Origin: DTU019 sp050949825
GTDB taxonomy: Bacteria; Bacillota; Syntrophomonadia; Syntrophomonadales; Syntrophomonadaceae
DNA length: 64,000 nucleotides
Reading direction: 5' to 3'
NCBI GenBank assembly: GCA_050949825.1
Contig: JBMNGL010000003.1
Location: 372,001-436,000, forward strand
This document shows positions 41,267 to 50,079 of the stretch, piece after piece. The notes beneath the pieces were generated by a model. That model saw nothing but the letters and a program-made list of their open reading frames with translations, was not told where the DNA came from and made no database searches. Every line of letters begins with the position of its first letter. The stretch's first letter is position 1. A program made the position numbers and the translations under genes.

Positions 41267-42357
41267 TGATCAGTCCCAGAGAATTAAAAATCGCCGCACG
41301 AGGAATAAGTACACTATATGTTGAAGACGATCAGGAATTACGCCAAAACACGGTCCGCTTGCTGGGCAACTTCTTCAGCACCATAGACAGCGCTGAAAAC
41401 GGCCTGGAAGGGCTGCAAATGTACCAGCGAAAAGACTACGATCTGATATTGACCGACATCAATATGCCCATTATGAATGGTTTGAAATTGGCGCAGCAGA
41501 TTCGCCGTATCAACCCCAAACAGGTCATTATTGCCATCTCGGCCCATGATGAAGCACGGTATCTGTTGGAACTTATTAATCTGGGAGTGGACTATTTTGT
41601 TCTCAAACCGTTGGACATCAAACATTTCCTGGTGGTGTTAGATAAGGCAATTAGCCTGTCCCGCTTTATCAAAATGGAAAATGATTATAAGGAACGGTTG
41701 GAAGATACGGTAGCCAAACGCACCCATGAATTATCTGAAGCCTTATCCATTGTAAATGAATTGAGTGCGGAATTGGTTCATCGTCTCACCTCGGCTGCCG
41801 AGCTGCGAGATTCTGAAACGGGTATGCACAACAAACGCCTGGGCTTGTATGCGCCGTTGTTGGCGCGGGAGTTGGATATGCCAGACGACTTTATTGAGTG
41901 TATTGCCTTTGCAGCCCCATTACATGATATCGGCAAAATCGGGATATGGGATAACATCCTCCTCAAGCCGGGTCCACTGACTAAAGAAGAGTTCGAAGTG
42001 ATGAAAACCCATACTATTATTGGCGCCAGCATTCTAGCTAATTCAAAATATGATAAAATTCGCATGACCGAATCCATATCCCTAAATCATCACGAAAGGT
42101 GGGATGGTACAGGCTATCCGCACGGACTCAAAGGGGAGGATATTCCCATAGAAGGCCGTATCGTTGCAATCTGCGACCACTATGACGCCTTGCGCAGTAA
42201 AAGGCCATATAAGCCAGCCTTTACCCATCACCGCACCGTTGAGGTGATTACCCGGGGCGACGGCCGTACCCGGCCAGAATATTTTGATCCTAGCGTTTTA
42301 AGCGCGTTTTGCCGGGTAGCGGATCAGTTTGATTACATCTTTACCAACAATCAATGA
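41266..42357 (+). CDS. Response regulator with HD-GYP output domain
   Basis: 363 aa. Receiver domain (~10-130) with acidic pocket VEDD, phospho-acceptor Asp in LILTDINMPIMNG and Lys in FVLKPLD. A coiled linker (ERLEDTVAKRTHELSEALSI) leads to an HD-GYP domain with HDIGKIGI and HHERWDGTGYPHGLKGEDIP, so cyclic-di-GMP phosphodiesterase activity is likely. The frame is open from 41218, but ATG 41266 overlaps the kinase stop by one base (TAATG) and gives the proper receiver N-terminus. It is the cognate partner of the hydrogenase-kinase. Confidence 0.93.
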   Translation: MISPRELKIAARGISTLYVEDDQELRQNTVRLLGNFFSTIDSAENGLEGLQMYQRKDYDLILTDINMPIMNGLKLAQQIRRINPKQVIIAISAHDEARYLLELINLGVDYFVLKPLDIKHFLVVLDKAISLSRFIKMENDYKERLEDTVAKRTHELSEALSIVNELSAELVHRLTSAAELRDSETGMHNKRLGLYAPLLARELDMPDDFIECIAFAAPLHDIGKIGIWDNILLKPGPLTKEEFEVMKTHTIIGASILANSKYDKIRMTESISLNHHERWDGTGYPHGLKGEDIPIEGRIVAICDHYDALRSKRPYKPAFTHHRTVEVITRGDGRTRPEYFDPSVLSAFCRVADQFDYIFTNNQ

Positions 42358-42517
42358 GACATTATTGCGATAAGACCATAGAAACCCACATCGTACTGGC
42401 CTTGTGCACCCCATCCGCCTGGAGAAAATTGCCGCATATTATTTGGCCTGCTTAATGATGGTCTTGCTTTCATGGGGTTCATCTTGCTTCTCTGCATTGT
42501 TTTCTCTTGCCCGCAGA

Positions 42518-43177
42518 CTAAACCTGAACGTTTAGATAACCGTATCCATCCTCCGAAAATGGCTCCTTATAGCGAATAATTATTGGTTGAGCAAAAATCG
42601 GGCCATCGGTTACAATAGTATGATATTCACCGTTTTCACCGGCCGCATCAGCGCCTTGGGCCTCGATTTCATCCAAAACAGCGGGAGTTAACTCACGCCC
42701 CAGAAGGCTCCTGTCCAATTTGCTTTCTTGCACCACCACCACAGTGGCCTTGAATCCAGCTTCCAGGAAATCGGCCAGGAGTTTTTTTCGAGGCTGCTTC
42801 CACAGGGGGTGATATGGCTTGATGCCGATTGGTCTACAAACCGCTTCCACCCATTGCAGGTGATCTTCAATATCTATGTCTCCAAACACACCTGTCTTTA
42901 TATCCCTCGATTTAAATTCCCGCAAGGTTTCAGTAAATACCGGGGTATAATCCTGCCAGGAAGCGGAACGCACCACCAGAGGAATACCAAGTGCCCTGGC
43001 CTGGCATTGCAATACCTCCAAAGGCAGGCCGTGGGAGCGAGATTTTTCGCCACCTTCGGCAAACATGGTGAAAAGGCATTTGGGTTGCCCCCCTTTTTGA
43101 ATGGCACGATACAACGCCAAACAGGAGTCCTTACCCCCGCTCCAGGAACAAAAAAAGGCGTCATTTTCAATGGTCAT
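42518..43177 (-). CDS. Dph6-like ATP-dependent ligase (ATP_bind_4/DUF71)
   Basis: 219 aa of the PP-loop ATP pyrophosphatase superfamily. The ATP loop is SWSGGKDSCLALYRA (residues ~11-25) and the C-terminal signature GENGEYHTIV is intact. In archaea and eukaryotes this family amidates diphthine on EF-2; bacteria lack diphthamide, so the substrate here is different and unknown. GGAGGGAT precedes the ATG. Monocistronic, convergent with the HD-GYP response regulator. Confidence 0.88.
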   Translation of the reverse strand: MTIENDAFFCSWSGGKDSCLALYRAIQKGGQPKCLFTMFAEGGEKSRSHGLPLEVLQCQARALGIPLVVRSASWQDYTPVFTETLREFKSRDIKTGVFGDIDIEDHLQWVEAVCRPIGIKPYHPLWKQPRKKLLADFLEAGFKATVVVVQESKLDRSLLGRELTPAVLDEIEAQGADAAGENGEYHTIVTDGPIFAQPIIIRYKEPFSEDGYGYLNVQV

Positions 43178-43560
43178 TGCCTATCCCTCCATTACCGATT
43201 TTGAGATTAATCTGTTTAGGAGATATTGCCGCCGCGTAATCATATCCAAAAGCTCATTAGTTTGAAATCAGCGAGGATTTTACATAATTCCAAAACCACG
43301 AAGATATCTTAACTGTGACACAATATATGGTGTAGCTATCTTTCGGCCCCTACTATATCTTGAAATGCCATTCTACAAAAGTTAATTATGCATGATTATC
43401 ATATCATATTAATACCATTATTCTCAAGAGACCCCGCAAATACCTTCTTTTCGGCGGGCCGGCTTGAAGTTAAAATCCTTTGCTGCTATTATGCCAGTAT
43501 CCGGGATGCTGAAGAAACAGTGCCTTTACACACTTCATTAATAGCAGGGAGGGTTTTTTT
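43178..43560. other. Intergenic region, no gene seen
   Basis: A 383-bp gap between divergent genes. It is AT-rich, with short frames lacking ribosome sites. No hairpin or promoter could be assigned with confidence. The GGGAGGG at about 43548 is the ribosome site of the next gene. Confidence 0.4.
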
Positions 43561-44412
43561 GTGGCCATTGTAGATCATCATAATTTGTTCCTCACCGTAA
43601 CCAGGGATGGGGACTATCTAAAGGCGCAATGCACCCGGTTGAGCAACCGGGAGGAAGCTGTTGCCTGGTTAAAATGTCAGGTTAGTGATCTGCTCATTTG
43701 TGATGCCGGTTTTGCGCGGTATCGTTCGCCTCAGGCTGCTGTCGGCTATTACCCGCTTCCCCAAGCGGCAGGCATTAAGGCCCACCTGCAGGCCGGTCCG
43801 GCCCTTAAACAGAGTTTGGGAGAGCAGTATCAGGGGCTTTGCGCTTTGCTCCTGTCGGAATGCATCCGTGGGGTGGTTCAAGCTGAGACTTTTTTATACC
43901 GGGAACGCGGCTTCGGTACAGCCGCCGGGTATGACGCTTACTGGGAGCAGATGTACCTCAATTCCTGCCGCTACTACAGCAATCTTGATCGCATCAAGAA
44001 TTCCTGGATGGAATATGTGGAAGATAAGGAACGCCATCAGCACCTCTTCCACCGCAGCCATACCATATCTGTCCTGCAAGAGGACGAGGAATTAGGCTTT
44101 ATAGGCGTTTTTATGGATTCATTTCATGAGATACATATTGAGCTCAACCTGGCCATGGATGGCGTTATTAATGAGATCAGCGGGAGAGTGGTCCGGGCAC
44201 CTGACGCCGTATGCTACGAAAATAGCGCCCATATAGCCAGTTTCCGGGGCCGCAATCTCCTCCACCTGAGCAAAAAAGATATCGCCGGTGTGGCCGGGGG
44301 ACCACAGGGTTGCAACCACCTGGTAGACTTATTGCATGATATCAGTGCTGCTGCCGCCGGATTACCTTTTCTACATCCCCACCAAAAAGCAGCTCAGCAG
44401 CGCCACTTGTAA
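43561..44412 (+). CDS. DUF2889 family protein
   Basis: 283 aa, no signal peptide. The C-terminal ~120 residues fit DUF2889: IHIELNLAMDGVINEISGRVVRAPDAVCYENSAHI, a 'FRGRNLL' stretch, then GGPQGCNHLVDLLHDISAAA, where the conserved Gly-Cys-x-His-Leu is the family hallmark. The N-terminal half is unlike anything I know. GTG start with GGGAGGG eight bases upstream. Its last 42 bp overlap the convergent DUF1294 gene. DUF2889 proteins sometimes accompany aromatic-degradation genes, and an LpdD/UbiD pair lies 0.6 kb downstream. Confidence 0.8.
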   Translation: MAIVDHHNLFLTVTRDGDYLKAQCTRLSNREEAVAWLKCQVSDLLICDAGFARYRSPQAAVGYYPLPQAAGIKAHLQAGPALKQSLGEQYQGLCALLLSECIRGVVQAETFLYRERGFGTAAGYDAYWEQMYLNSCRYYSNLDRIKNSWMEYVEDKERHQHLFHRSHTISVLQEDEELGFIGVFMDSFHEIHIELNLAMDGVINEISGRVVRAPDAVCYENSAHIASFRGRNLLHLSKKDIAGVAGGPQGCNHLVDLLHDISAAAAGLPFLHPHQKAAQQRHL

Positions 44413-44658
44413 GGCCAGTATCAGCGTAAAACCATATTTAAAGCGCTTGTGGCGGGTTTTGTGTTGAAATTGATGCATAGCCAGTACTCCACCCAAAGCA
44501 CCCCCCAAAATGGCGGTCATAAACAGGGTTCTTTCAGGGATTCTCTGTTCCCCGCGCTGTGAGTAGCCTTTGTCAAGTGCGAATAGGACATAACACAGGG
44601 TATTGATTGCCAACCCGTAGAAAAGCAGGGCTTGCTGTGCAAAACCGCTTACCGCCAT
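44371..44658 (-). CDS. DUF1294 family membrane protein
   Basis: About 95 aa with three hydrophobic segments. It shows the DUF1294 pattern: YVLFALDKGYSQRGEQRIPERTLF, then GGALGGVLAMHQFQHKTRHKRF. Function unknown. The frame is open to 44712, but GGAGG sits nine bases before ATG 44658, giving MAVSGFAQQALLFYG. The 3' end overlaps the convergent DUF2889 gene by 42 bp, and overlapping transcripts may interfere with each other. Confidence 0.83.
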   Translation of the reverse strand: MAVSGFAQQALLFYGLAINTLCYVLFALDKGYSQRGEQRIPERTLFMTAILGGALGGVLAMHQFQHKTRHKRFKYGFTLILALQVALLSCFLVGM

Positions 44659-44970
44659 ACAGTTATTCCTCCCCGGGGCAGTTCCCCTTTTAATGATAAT
44701 CCATGGCCACAACGGGGCATGGCGTGCGCCTTATGAATGGCCAGGGAGAGTGTTGTGACCGTTATTGTATGTTGGGCAGTGGTTTTTGATGTTACCCATT
44801 AATTATACCCGATAAGGTGTCTCCTGGTGAGCACAATGGAATTGCCAATATAATAATTTACCAATTTACCCTGCATTCCGCCGGGATGGCTTTTACAGTA
44901 CAGCCCCGGTAGGTTAACATAGAATAATAATCAGCAGGCTGTATGCATTTAAACAGGAAGGTGAAGCATA

Positions 44971-45357
44971 TTGCGCGAACAAATAGCTTTGTCCTATGGA
45001 GAAGGACGCCTGCGGGTTCATATTCATGCGACTTTAACCGTAGATGGTGCAGCCGTCATTCTTACTGGTGGCGAAAGGCCTCATGTGGGGGGAATGGCCA
45101 TGAGTGTTCCCCGCGCTCATACCGGGCGCCCGGAAACCTGGATCACACCCCGTCCTGGGCACCGTGACTCCGATGTGGCCACCCTGGTCGCAGAGCTATT
45201 ATGCCGGGAAACGGGCTGCTGTACAGCGGTTATCGCCGGCATCCATATTGATCAAGCTACCCGGGAAGAAATTGACCTGCTGGTGGAGAACAGTCAGGAG
45301 GCCGCCCGGCGATTGGGGGATAAAATTAAACAAATATGGGAGACAGAACATGCATAA
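44971..45357 (+). CDS. lpdD: LpdD-family prenylated-flavin chaperone-like protein
   Basis: 128 aa of the LpdD type, small proteins encoded beside UbiD-like decarboxylases and linked to prenylated-FMN handling. The mid segment AVILTGGERPHVGGMAMSVP and the C-terminal HIDQATREEIDLLVENSQEA are characteristic. TTG start with AGGAAGGTGA upstream. The last 8 bp overlap the ubiD start, so the two are translationally coupled. No UbiX/PadX prenyltransferase is visible in the window. Confidence 0.85.
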   Translation: MREQIALSYGEGRLRVHIHATLTVDGAAVILTGGERPHVGGMAMSVPRAHTGRPETWITPRPGHRDSDVATLVAELLCRETGCCTAVIAGIHIDQATREEIDLLVENSQEAARRLGDKIKQIWETEHA

Positions 45358-47119
45358 AAACCTGCGCTCCTTCATGGAGCAGTTGCGGCGAGAACGGGAT
45401 ATTGTTGAGGTTACGGCCGAAGTAGATCCTTATCTTGAATTGGCCGAAATTCACCGCCGGGTGGTGGAGGAAGGCGGGCCCGCTCTGTTATTCACCCGGG
45501 TAAAAGGCAGCCGCTTTCCGGTGGTCACCAATCTGTTTGGAACAAGGCGCCGTATGGAAATGGCCATGGGTCCCAAACCTCAGGCCATTGTGCACCAGGC
45601 TGTGGAAGCCCTGCATCGGCTTCTGCCGCCTCGTATAAAGACTCTGTGGGGTGAACGCGGCTGGCTGCTGGATGCAGTCCGCACCGGCCTGCGCTATGTT
45701 CCAGCCCGGCAGGCGCCGGTGTTATCCCGGGTTATGCGGCCGGTTAAACTCCGAGAACTGCCGGTAATCACCAGCTGGCAAGAAGATGGGGGGGCCTTTT
45801 TCACCCTTCCGCTGGTTTACACCGAAAGCCCCCATAATGGTGAACATAATTTAGGTATGTATCGTATGCAGGTATTCGGCGATAATCAGACCGGCATGCA
45901 CTGGCAGATTCATAAAGGCGGGGGCTTCCATTATTATGAAGCCGAACAGGTCGATCAAGCCTTGCCGGTGACAGTTTTTCTAGGCGGGCCCCCAGCCCTG
46001 ACGATAGCGGCTATTACTGCGTTGCCTGAACCTTTGCCGGAATTGCTTTATGCCTCCTTCCTGCTGGGCGATAAGATTGCCATGACCTCAGTCAGCGGCC
46101 ACCCCCATCCCCTGGTAGCAGAAGCCGAATTTGCCTTGTGCGGTCTGGTCCCTCCCCGGATACGCAAGCCTGAAGGTCCATTTGGCGATCATTATGGCTA
46201 CTACTCGCTGGTGCACGATTTTCCGGTTTTCGAGGTTAAACAGATTTACCATCGCACCGATGCTATCTTCCCTGCTACAGTGGTAGGCAAACCACGGCAG
46301 GAGGATTACTATATTGGGGAATGGATGCAGGAATTGATCAGCCCCATCTTCCCCCTCTTAATGCCGGGGGTTAAATCCTTATGGAGTTATGCCGAAGCCG
46401 GTTTTCACACCTTGAGCGCCGCAGTGGTCAGGGAAAGCTATTTCCGCGAAGCCCTGGCCCACAGCTTCAGAATACTGGGCGAAGGTCAGCTTAGCCTTAC
46501 CAAAGTATTGCTGGTAACCGATGTGCAGTTAAACCTCAAGGATTTTCCGGCTTTGCTGGAAAACATCTTGATGCGCCTGAACCCCGGTCGTGATTTAATA
46601 ATACTGCACCACACCGCTATGGATACCCTGGACTATACGGGGCGGAAATTCAATCAGGGCAGCAAGGCGATTATAATGGGAATTGGCAATCCGGTGCGGG
46701 ACCTTCCCCGTGAATATAAGGGGGATGCCCTGCCCGAAATCAGCAGTATCAAGCCCTATTGTGCCGGTTGCCTGCTGCTGTCCGGGCCAGACTATCAACA
46801 TAGCCCCGAATTGGGAATGCGCCTGGCTGAAGCAGCCCATCCCTCCTTGCAGTCCTGGCCACTGGTAATATTAGTTGATGATGCCGCTTCAATAACTGAT
46901 CAGACCACTTTTTTATGGACCGTATTTACTCGTTTTGATCCGGTTTTGGATATTTACGCCAGGCAGCAAATGCAACGCAATGCCATTGAATACCAATTGC
47001 CGATCATTATTGATGCCCGTATGAAACCGGAATATCCCCCCGAATTAATTCCCCGCGAGGATATGGTGCAGCGGGTCAGTCAGCGCTGGAACAGCTTGTT
47101 TAGCCCAGACCACTCATAG
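45350..47119 (+). CDS. UbiD-family decarboxylase
   Basis: 589 aa. UbiD-family enzymes use prenylated FMN for reversible decarboxylation of aromatic or unsaturated acids. Family features: PVVTNLFGTRRRMEMAMG near the N-terminus, YRMQVFGDNQTGMHWQIHKG (prFMN/metal region), EGPFGDHYGYYS (catalytic-site loop), and a C-terminal region with DPVLDIYARQQMQR. The frame is open to 45104, but ATG 45350, overlapping the lpdD stop, gives the proper N-terminus MHKNLRSFMEQLRRERDI. Substrate unknown; phenolic acids such as gallate/protocatechuate are candidates because of LpdD. Confidence 0.92.
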   Translation: MHKNLRSFMEQLRRERDIVEVTAEVDPYLELAEIHRRVVEEGGPALLFTRVKGSRFPVVTNLFGTRRRMEMAMGPKPQAIVHQAVEALHRLLPPRIKTLWGERGWLLDAVRTGLRYVPARQAPVLSRVMRPVKLRELPVITSWQEDGGAFFTLPLVYTESPHNGEHNLGMYRMQVFGDNQTGMHWQIHKGGGFHYYEAEQVDQALPVTVFLGGPPALTIAAITALPEPLPELLYASFLLGDKIAMTSVSGHPHPLVAEAEFALCGLVPPRIRKPEGPFGDHYGYYSLVHDFPVFEVKQIYHRTDAIFPATVVGKPRQEDYYIGEWMQELISPIFPLLMPGVKSLWSYAEAGFHTLSAAVVRESYFREALAHSFRILGEGQLSLTKVLLVTDVQLNLKDFPALLENILMRLNPGRDLIILHHTAMDTLDYTGRKFNQGSKAIIMGIGNPVRDLPREYKGDALPEISSIKPYCAGCLLLSGPDYQHSPELGMRLAEAAHPSLQSWPLVILVDDAASITDQTTFLWTVFTRFDPVLDIYARQQMQRNAIEYQLPIIIDARMKPEYPPELIPREDMVQRVSQRWNSLFSPDHS

Positions 47120-47362
47120 GGCCAATTTTCAATGGCCCCGCTTTCCATGTATACGGTTTCCACTGTTTTCCATCAAACAGACATCAGAAATATCAGACCG
47201 TTTTCGAATATATAAGTAGGGGAATTGCATCGGATAGGCAATGTTGATATAAGGGCTCGACCGAAGGGGTCTTTTATCCCGGCAGCAATGTGGAAATCTC
47301 CCCCAGCAGTTTGGGCGGTTGGATCGCGAGGACCATTTCTCGTATCCAGGGAGGATATTATC

Positions 47363-48133
47363 ATGAAAATTTCACGGTTATTATGCTTATTTATCTTTAT
47401 GAGTATATTGATCGCCATCACTGCCATGCCTGGCAACGGGCTGAATAGCCTGGACTCGCTCGGTGCATGGTTGAATCCTGAGGCCAGGCTTGCTCAGGAA
47501 ACCCCTGCAACACCAAGCCCATCTATTTCTGATCACGGCATTATCCCGGAAAGGCTTGAGACCCCTCCAACGCCGGTAAAGATCGATCCGTCATTGAAGA
47601 TTGATGACACCCCTGCAGCAACGCCTTCGCGGTCAGGAAGCGAGTTGGCCACGGAGATTAAGCAGACCATTGAAGCTAAAAGCCCCGCCCCTTTAGCCCC
47701 TCAAACAGTATTGCCGGCACCGCAGCAAGCACCAACTCCTTCCTCAACCAGGCAGAATGTTGATGCCGCCCAGGAGATGCTGGGCTATATCAATGCGGCC
47801 CGGACACAGGCTGGTCTGCCGCCGCTGGTGCTAAATAGCGCCCTTTGCCAGGGGGCTTATCTAAAGTCAAAAGATATGGCTGAGAATAGTTATTTCAGTC
47901 ATACCTCTCCTACCTACGGCGACCCTTTTGCCATGATGAAAAGCCAGGGGATTGCTTACCATTATGCAGGCGAAAATATCGCCAAGAATGTCAGCATTAT
48001 CGGCACCCATCAAGCCTTCATGAACTCTAGCGGACACCGCGCCAATATCATGAATAGCGATTTTGGTCGAATAGGCCTGGGTTTTTACTGGCAAGGCGAT
48101 TACCTGTATGTGACGCAATGGTTCGCGGATTAA
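47363..48133 (+). CDS. Secreted CAP-domain (YkwD-like) protein
   Basis: About 256 aa. N-terminal signal peptide (MKISRLLCLFIFMSILIAIT...), then a Pro/Thr/Ser-rich low-complexity linker of ~100 residues and a C-terminal CAP/SCP domain (LGYINAARTQAGLPPLVLNS, YFSHTSPTYGDPF, GENIAKN, HRANIMNSDFGRIGLG). In spore formers CAP proteins are often spore-coat or wall associated; function unknown. GGGAGG lies eight bases before ATG 47363; the frame open from 47225 has no ribosome site. About 140 nt of leader precede it, with a possible -10 near 47208. Confidence 0.87.
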   Translation: MKISRLLCLFIFMSILIAITAMPGNGLNSLDSLGAWLNPEARLAQETPATPSPSISDHGIIPERLETPPTPVKIDPSLKIDDTPAATPSRSGSELATEIKQTIEAKSPAPLAPQTVLPAPQQAPTPSSTRQNVDAAQEMLGYINAARTQAGLPPLVLNSALCQGAYLKSKDMAENSYFSHTSPTYGDPFAMMKSQGIAYHYAGENIAKNVSIIGTHQAFMNSSGHRANIMNSDFGRIGLGFYWQGDYLYVTQWFAD

Positions 48134-48164
48134 ACCCGCCAGAAGCTGTGTTGCTCCTTGGCAT

Positions 48165-48400
48165 TGGCTTTTGATCCCGCTCTTTGCCATTCTAGAGCGC
48201 AACTTTGCCATTCTAGAGCGCAACTTTGCCATTCTAGAGCGCAACTTTGTCATTCTTTGGCGCAAGCCTCTGTCATTGCTATGAAAGCCCCCGTTTTTGT
48301 CATCCTGAGCAAAGCGAAGGATCTTTCGCGAAGCGAACAACCCCCGGGGAAAGATCCTTCGCTTCGCTCAGAATACAATAAGAGCTCAGGATGACAATAA
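48165..48400. repeat. Dispersed repeat cluster
   Basis: Three tandem copies of GCCATTCTAGAGCGCAACTT (about 48187-48245), then a TGTCATTGCTATGAAAGCCC piece, then a full GTCATCCTGAGC...GATCTTTCGCGAAGCGAACAA...AAAGATCCTTCGCTTCGCTC element. The ends form an imperfect hairpin. It lies between the CAP gene and the CoA transferase gene. Confidence 0.88.
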
Positions 48401-48463
48401 GGAGCTCAGGGCTTAAGCAAAACAGCGTAAAGCCTGGGATTCAATTCCCAATGAAAGCGGCTT

Positions 48464-49648
48464 CTAGATAACCCCATCGACACGTAGTTGTTTGATTTCT
48501 TCGTGCGTAAAGCCTCCCACTGCCGTCAGCACATCATCATTATGTTCACCCAGAATAGGGAATTGCAACCTGACCTGCCCGGGGGTATCTGATAATTTTA
48601 CGGGTATGCCGGTTAGGCTGATATTATTGCCGGAACTGCCGAAATTTTCGATATCAATGATCATATTGCGGGCCTTGACATGAGGGTGCTGGCAGACTTC
48701 ATCCAGTTCCAGCACCGGGGTAAAGCAAATATCACTGTCGGCAAAAAAATCCACCCATTCGTCCCGGGTCTTTTCCATCATAATCGCGGTAATCTCCGCA
48801 ATGATATCCCGTTGTAATTCCTTTTTCCATTGTTTTTCAAACAGGTCCGGTCGGTTGATCTTGCTACAAAACTCGGCATAAAATTTATCCTCAATGGCAC
48901 CCAGGCTGACGTATTTGCCATCTTTGGTGGGATAGATCTGATAAAAGGCATACCCTCCGGTCAGCAGGTCATCTCCTATTACCGGCAGTTTGCCCTCTCC
49001 GCACCATTCCCCGATGGTATAAGCCAAAAGGCTGAGCGAGGCATCCATCATGGCGATGTCGCATAATTGCCCTTGTCCGCTCTTTTGCCGCTGCGCCAGG
49101 GCCAGCAGAATACCTATGACCGAATACAAGGTGCCCCCGGCGATATCTGCGATTTGCGCACCGCACATGGCGGGTTTGCTTTGATAAGCTCCGGTAACGC
49201 CCGTAATACCGGAAAGACTCAGGTAATTCAGGTCGTGGCCGGCCGCATCACGCAAGGGGCCGTCTAATCCATAACCGGTTAAAGCGCAGTAAATCAGACC
49301 GGGGTTGACCGATTTTAGTTCTTCATAACCGAGACTCATTTTTTCCATTACACCTGGTCTGAATTGATCCACCACCACATCACTGTTTGCCGCCAGGCGT
49401 TTAAATACCTCCTGCCCGGCTGCTTTTTTCAGGTCCAAGGTGATGCTTTTCTTATTGCGATTAACAGTATAAAAGCGGGCGCTTTCTCCAGCAATAATGG
49501 GGGGCAGCAAGCGTCCCAGGTCGCCCCCTTTGGGATCTTCCACCTTAATCACCTCGGCGCCAAAGTCAGCCAGAATCTGGGTGGCAAAAGGCCCCGGCAA
49601 GTATCTTGATAAGTCCAACACGCGGACACCTTCCAACGGTAAACCCAT
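48464..49648 (-). CDS. CoA transferase, family III (CaiB/BaiF)
   Basis: 394 aa, exchanging CoA between organic acids or carnitine-like substrates. The N-terminus (LEGVRVLDLSRYLPGPFAT) and the catalytic-Asp region (GHDLNYLSLSGITG, Asp near residue 140) are intact, as are GAQIADIAGGTLYSVIGIL and FTPVLELDEV. The frame is open to 49717, but AAAGGAGG sits nine bases before ATG 49648, giving MGLPLEGVRVLDLSRY. Substrate unknown. Monocistronic. Confidence 0.9.
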   Translation of the reverse strand: MGLPLEGVRVLDLSRYLPGPFATQILADFGAEVIKVEDPKGGDLGRLLPPIIAGESARFYTVNRNKKSITLDLKKAAGQEVFKRLAANSDVVVDQFRPGVMEKMSLGYEELKSVNPGLIYCALTGYGLDGPLRDAAGHDLNYLSLSGITGVTGAYQSKPAMCGAQIADIAGGTLYSVIGILLALAQRQKSGQGQLCDIAMMDASLSLLAYTIGEWCGEGKLPVIGDDLLTGGYAFYQIYPTKDGKYVSLGAIEDKFYAEFCSKINRPDLFEKQWKKELQRDIIAEITAIMMEKTRDEWVDFFADSDICFTPVLELDEVCQHPHVKARNMIIDIENFGSSGNNISLTGIPVKLSDTPGQVRLQFPILGEHNDDVLTAVGGFTHEEIKQLRVDGVI

Positions 49649-49952
49649 TTTCACTCCTCCTTTACTCAAAGCACGCTTACTACAGTCTTGAATAAGGCAT
49701 TGTTCGTCCGCTATCACCTACTTCCGCACATGGTTTTTTAAATGCAGCAGCAACAGCGCAATGCCGGCAAAATGCCGGTTGCTCCGCCGTGCAACATCTT
49801 GCAAAAAACGTCTACGATGCGGTTTTGTTTTGCACTCCTTAACAACAGACCATTGACCCTATCAACGTAGGGTTCGATGTGAAATGATTAAATTGGCAGG
49901 CAGTTTGATTGGTTTTTATATCTCTCTTTTACGCTTCCTCAATAAAAGCAAA

Positions 49953-49978
49953 AAAAGCACGCCGGGCGGCATGCTTTT
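49953..49978 (-). terminator. Intrinsic terminator, minus strand
   Basis: AAAAGCATGCC/GGCGTGCTTTT stem with TTTTTTT following on the minus strand. The nearest minus-strand gene that could feed into it ends at 51835, 1.9 kb upstream, on the far side of the repeat array. The remainder of 49649-50080 has no gene. Confidence 0.7.
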
Positions 49979-50079
49979 CAAGACGCAAACTGTTAAAAAT
50001 TGCTTAACTGTATTTTATCCCAAATGATTGCTCAACACAATGCTGTGCTTTTAAATGAGGGTTTTGCATAATGTCTTTT

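Noticed and set aside
45104..45349. N-terminal 82-residue extension of UbiD
   Set aside because: It is lpdD read in another frame; ATG 45350 gives the family N-terminus and overlaps the lpdD stop.
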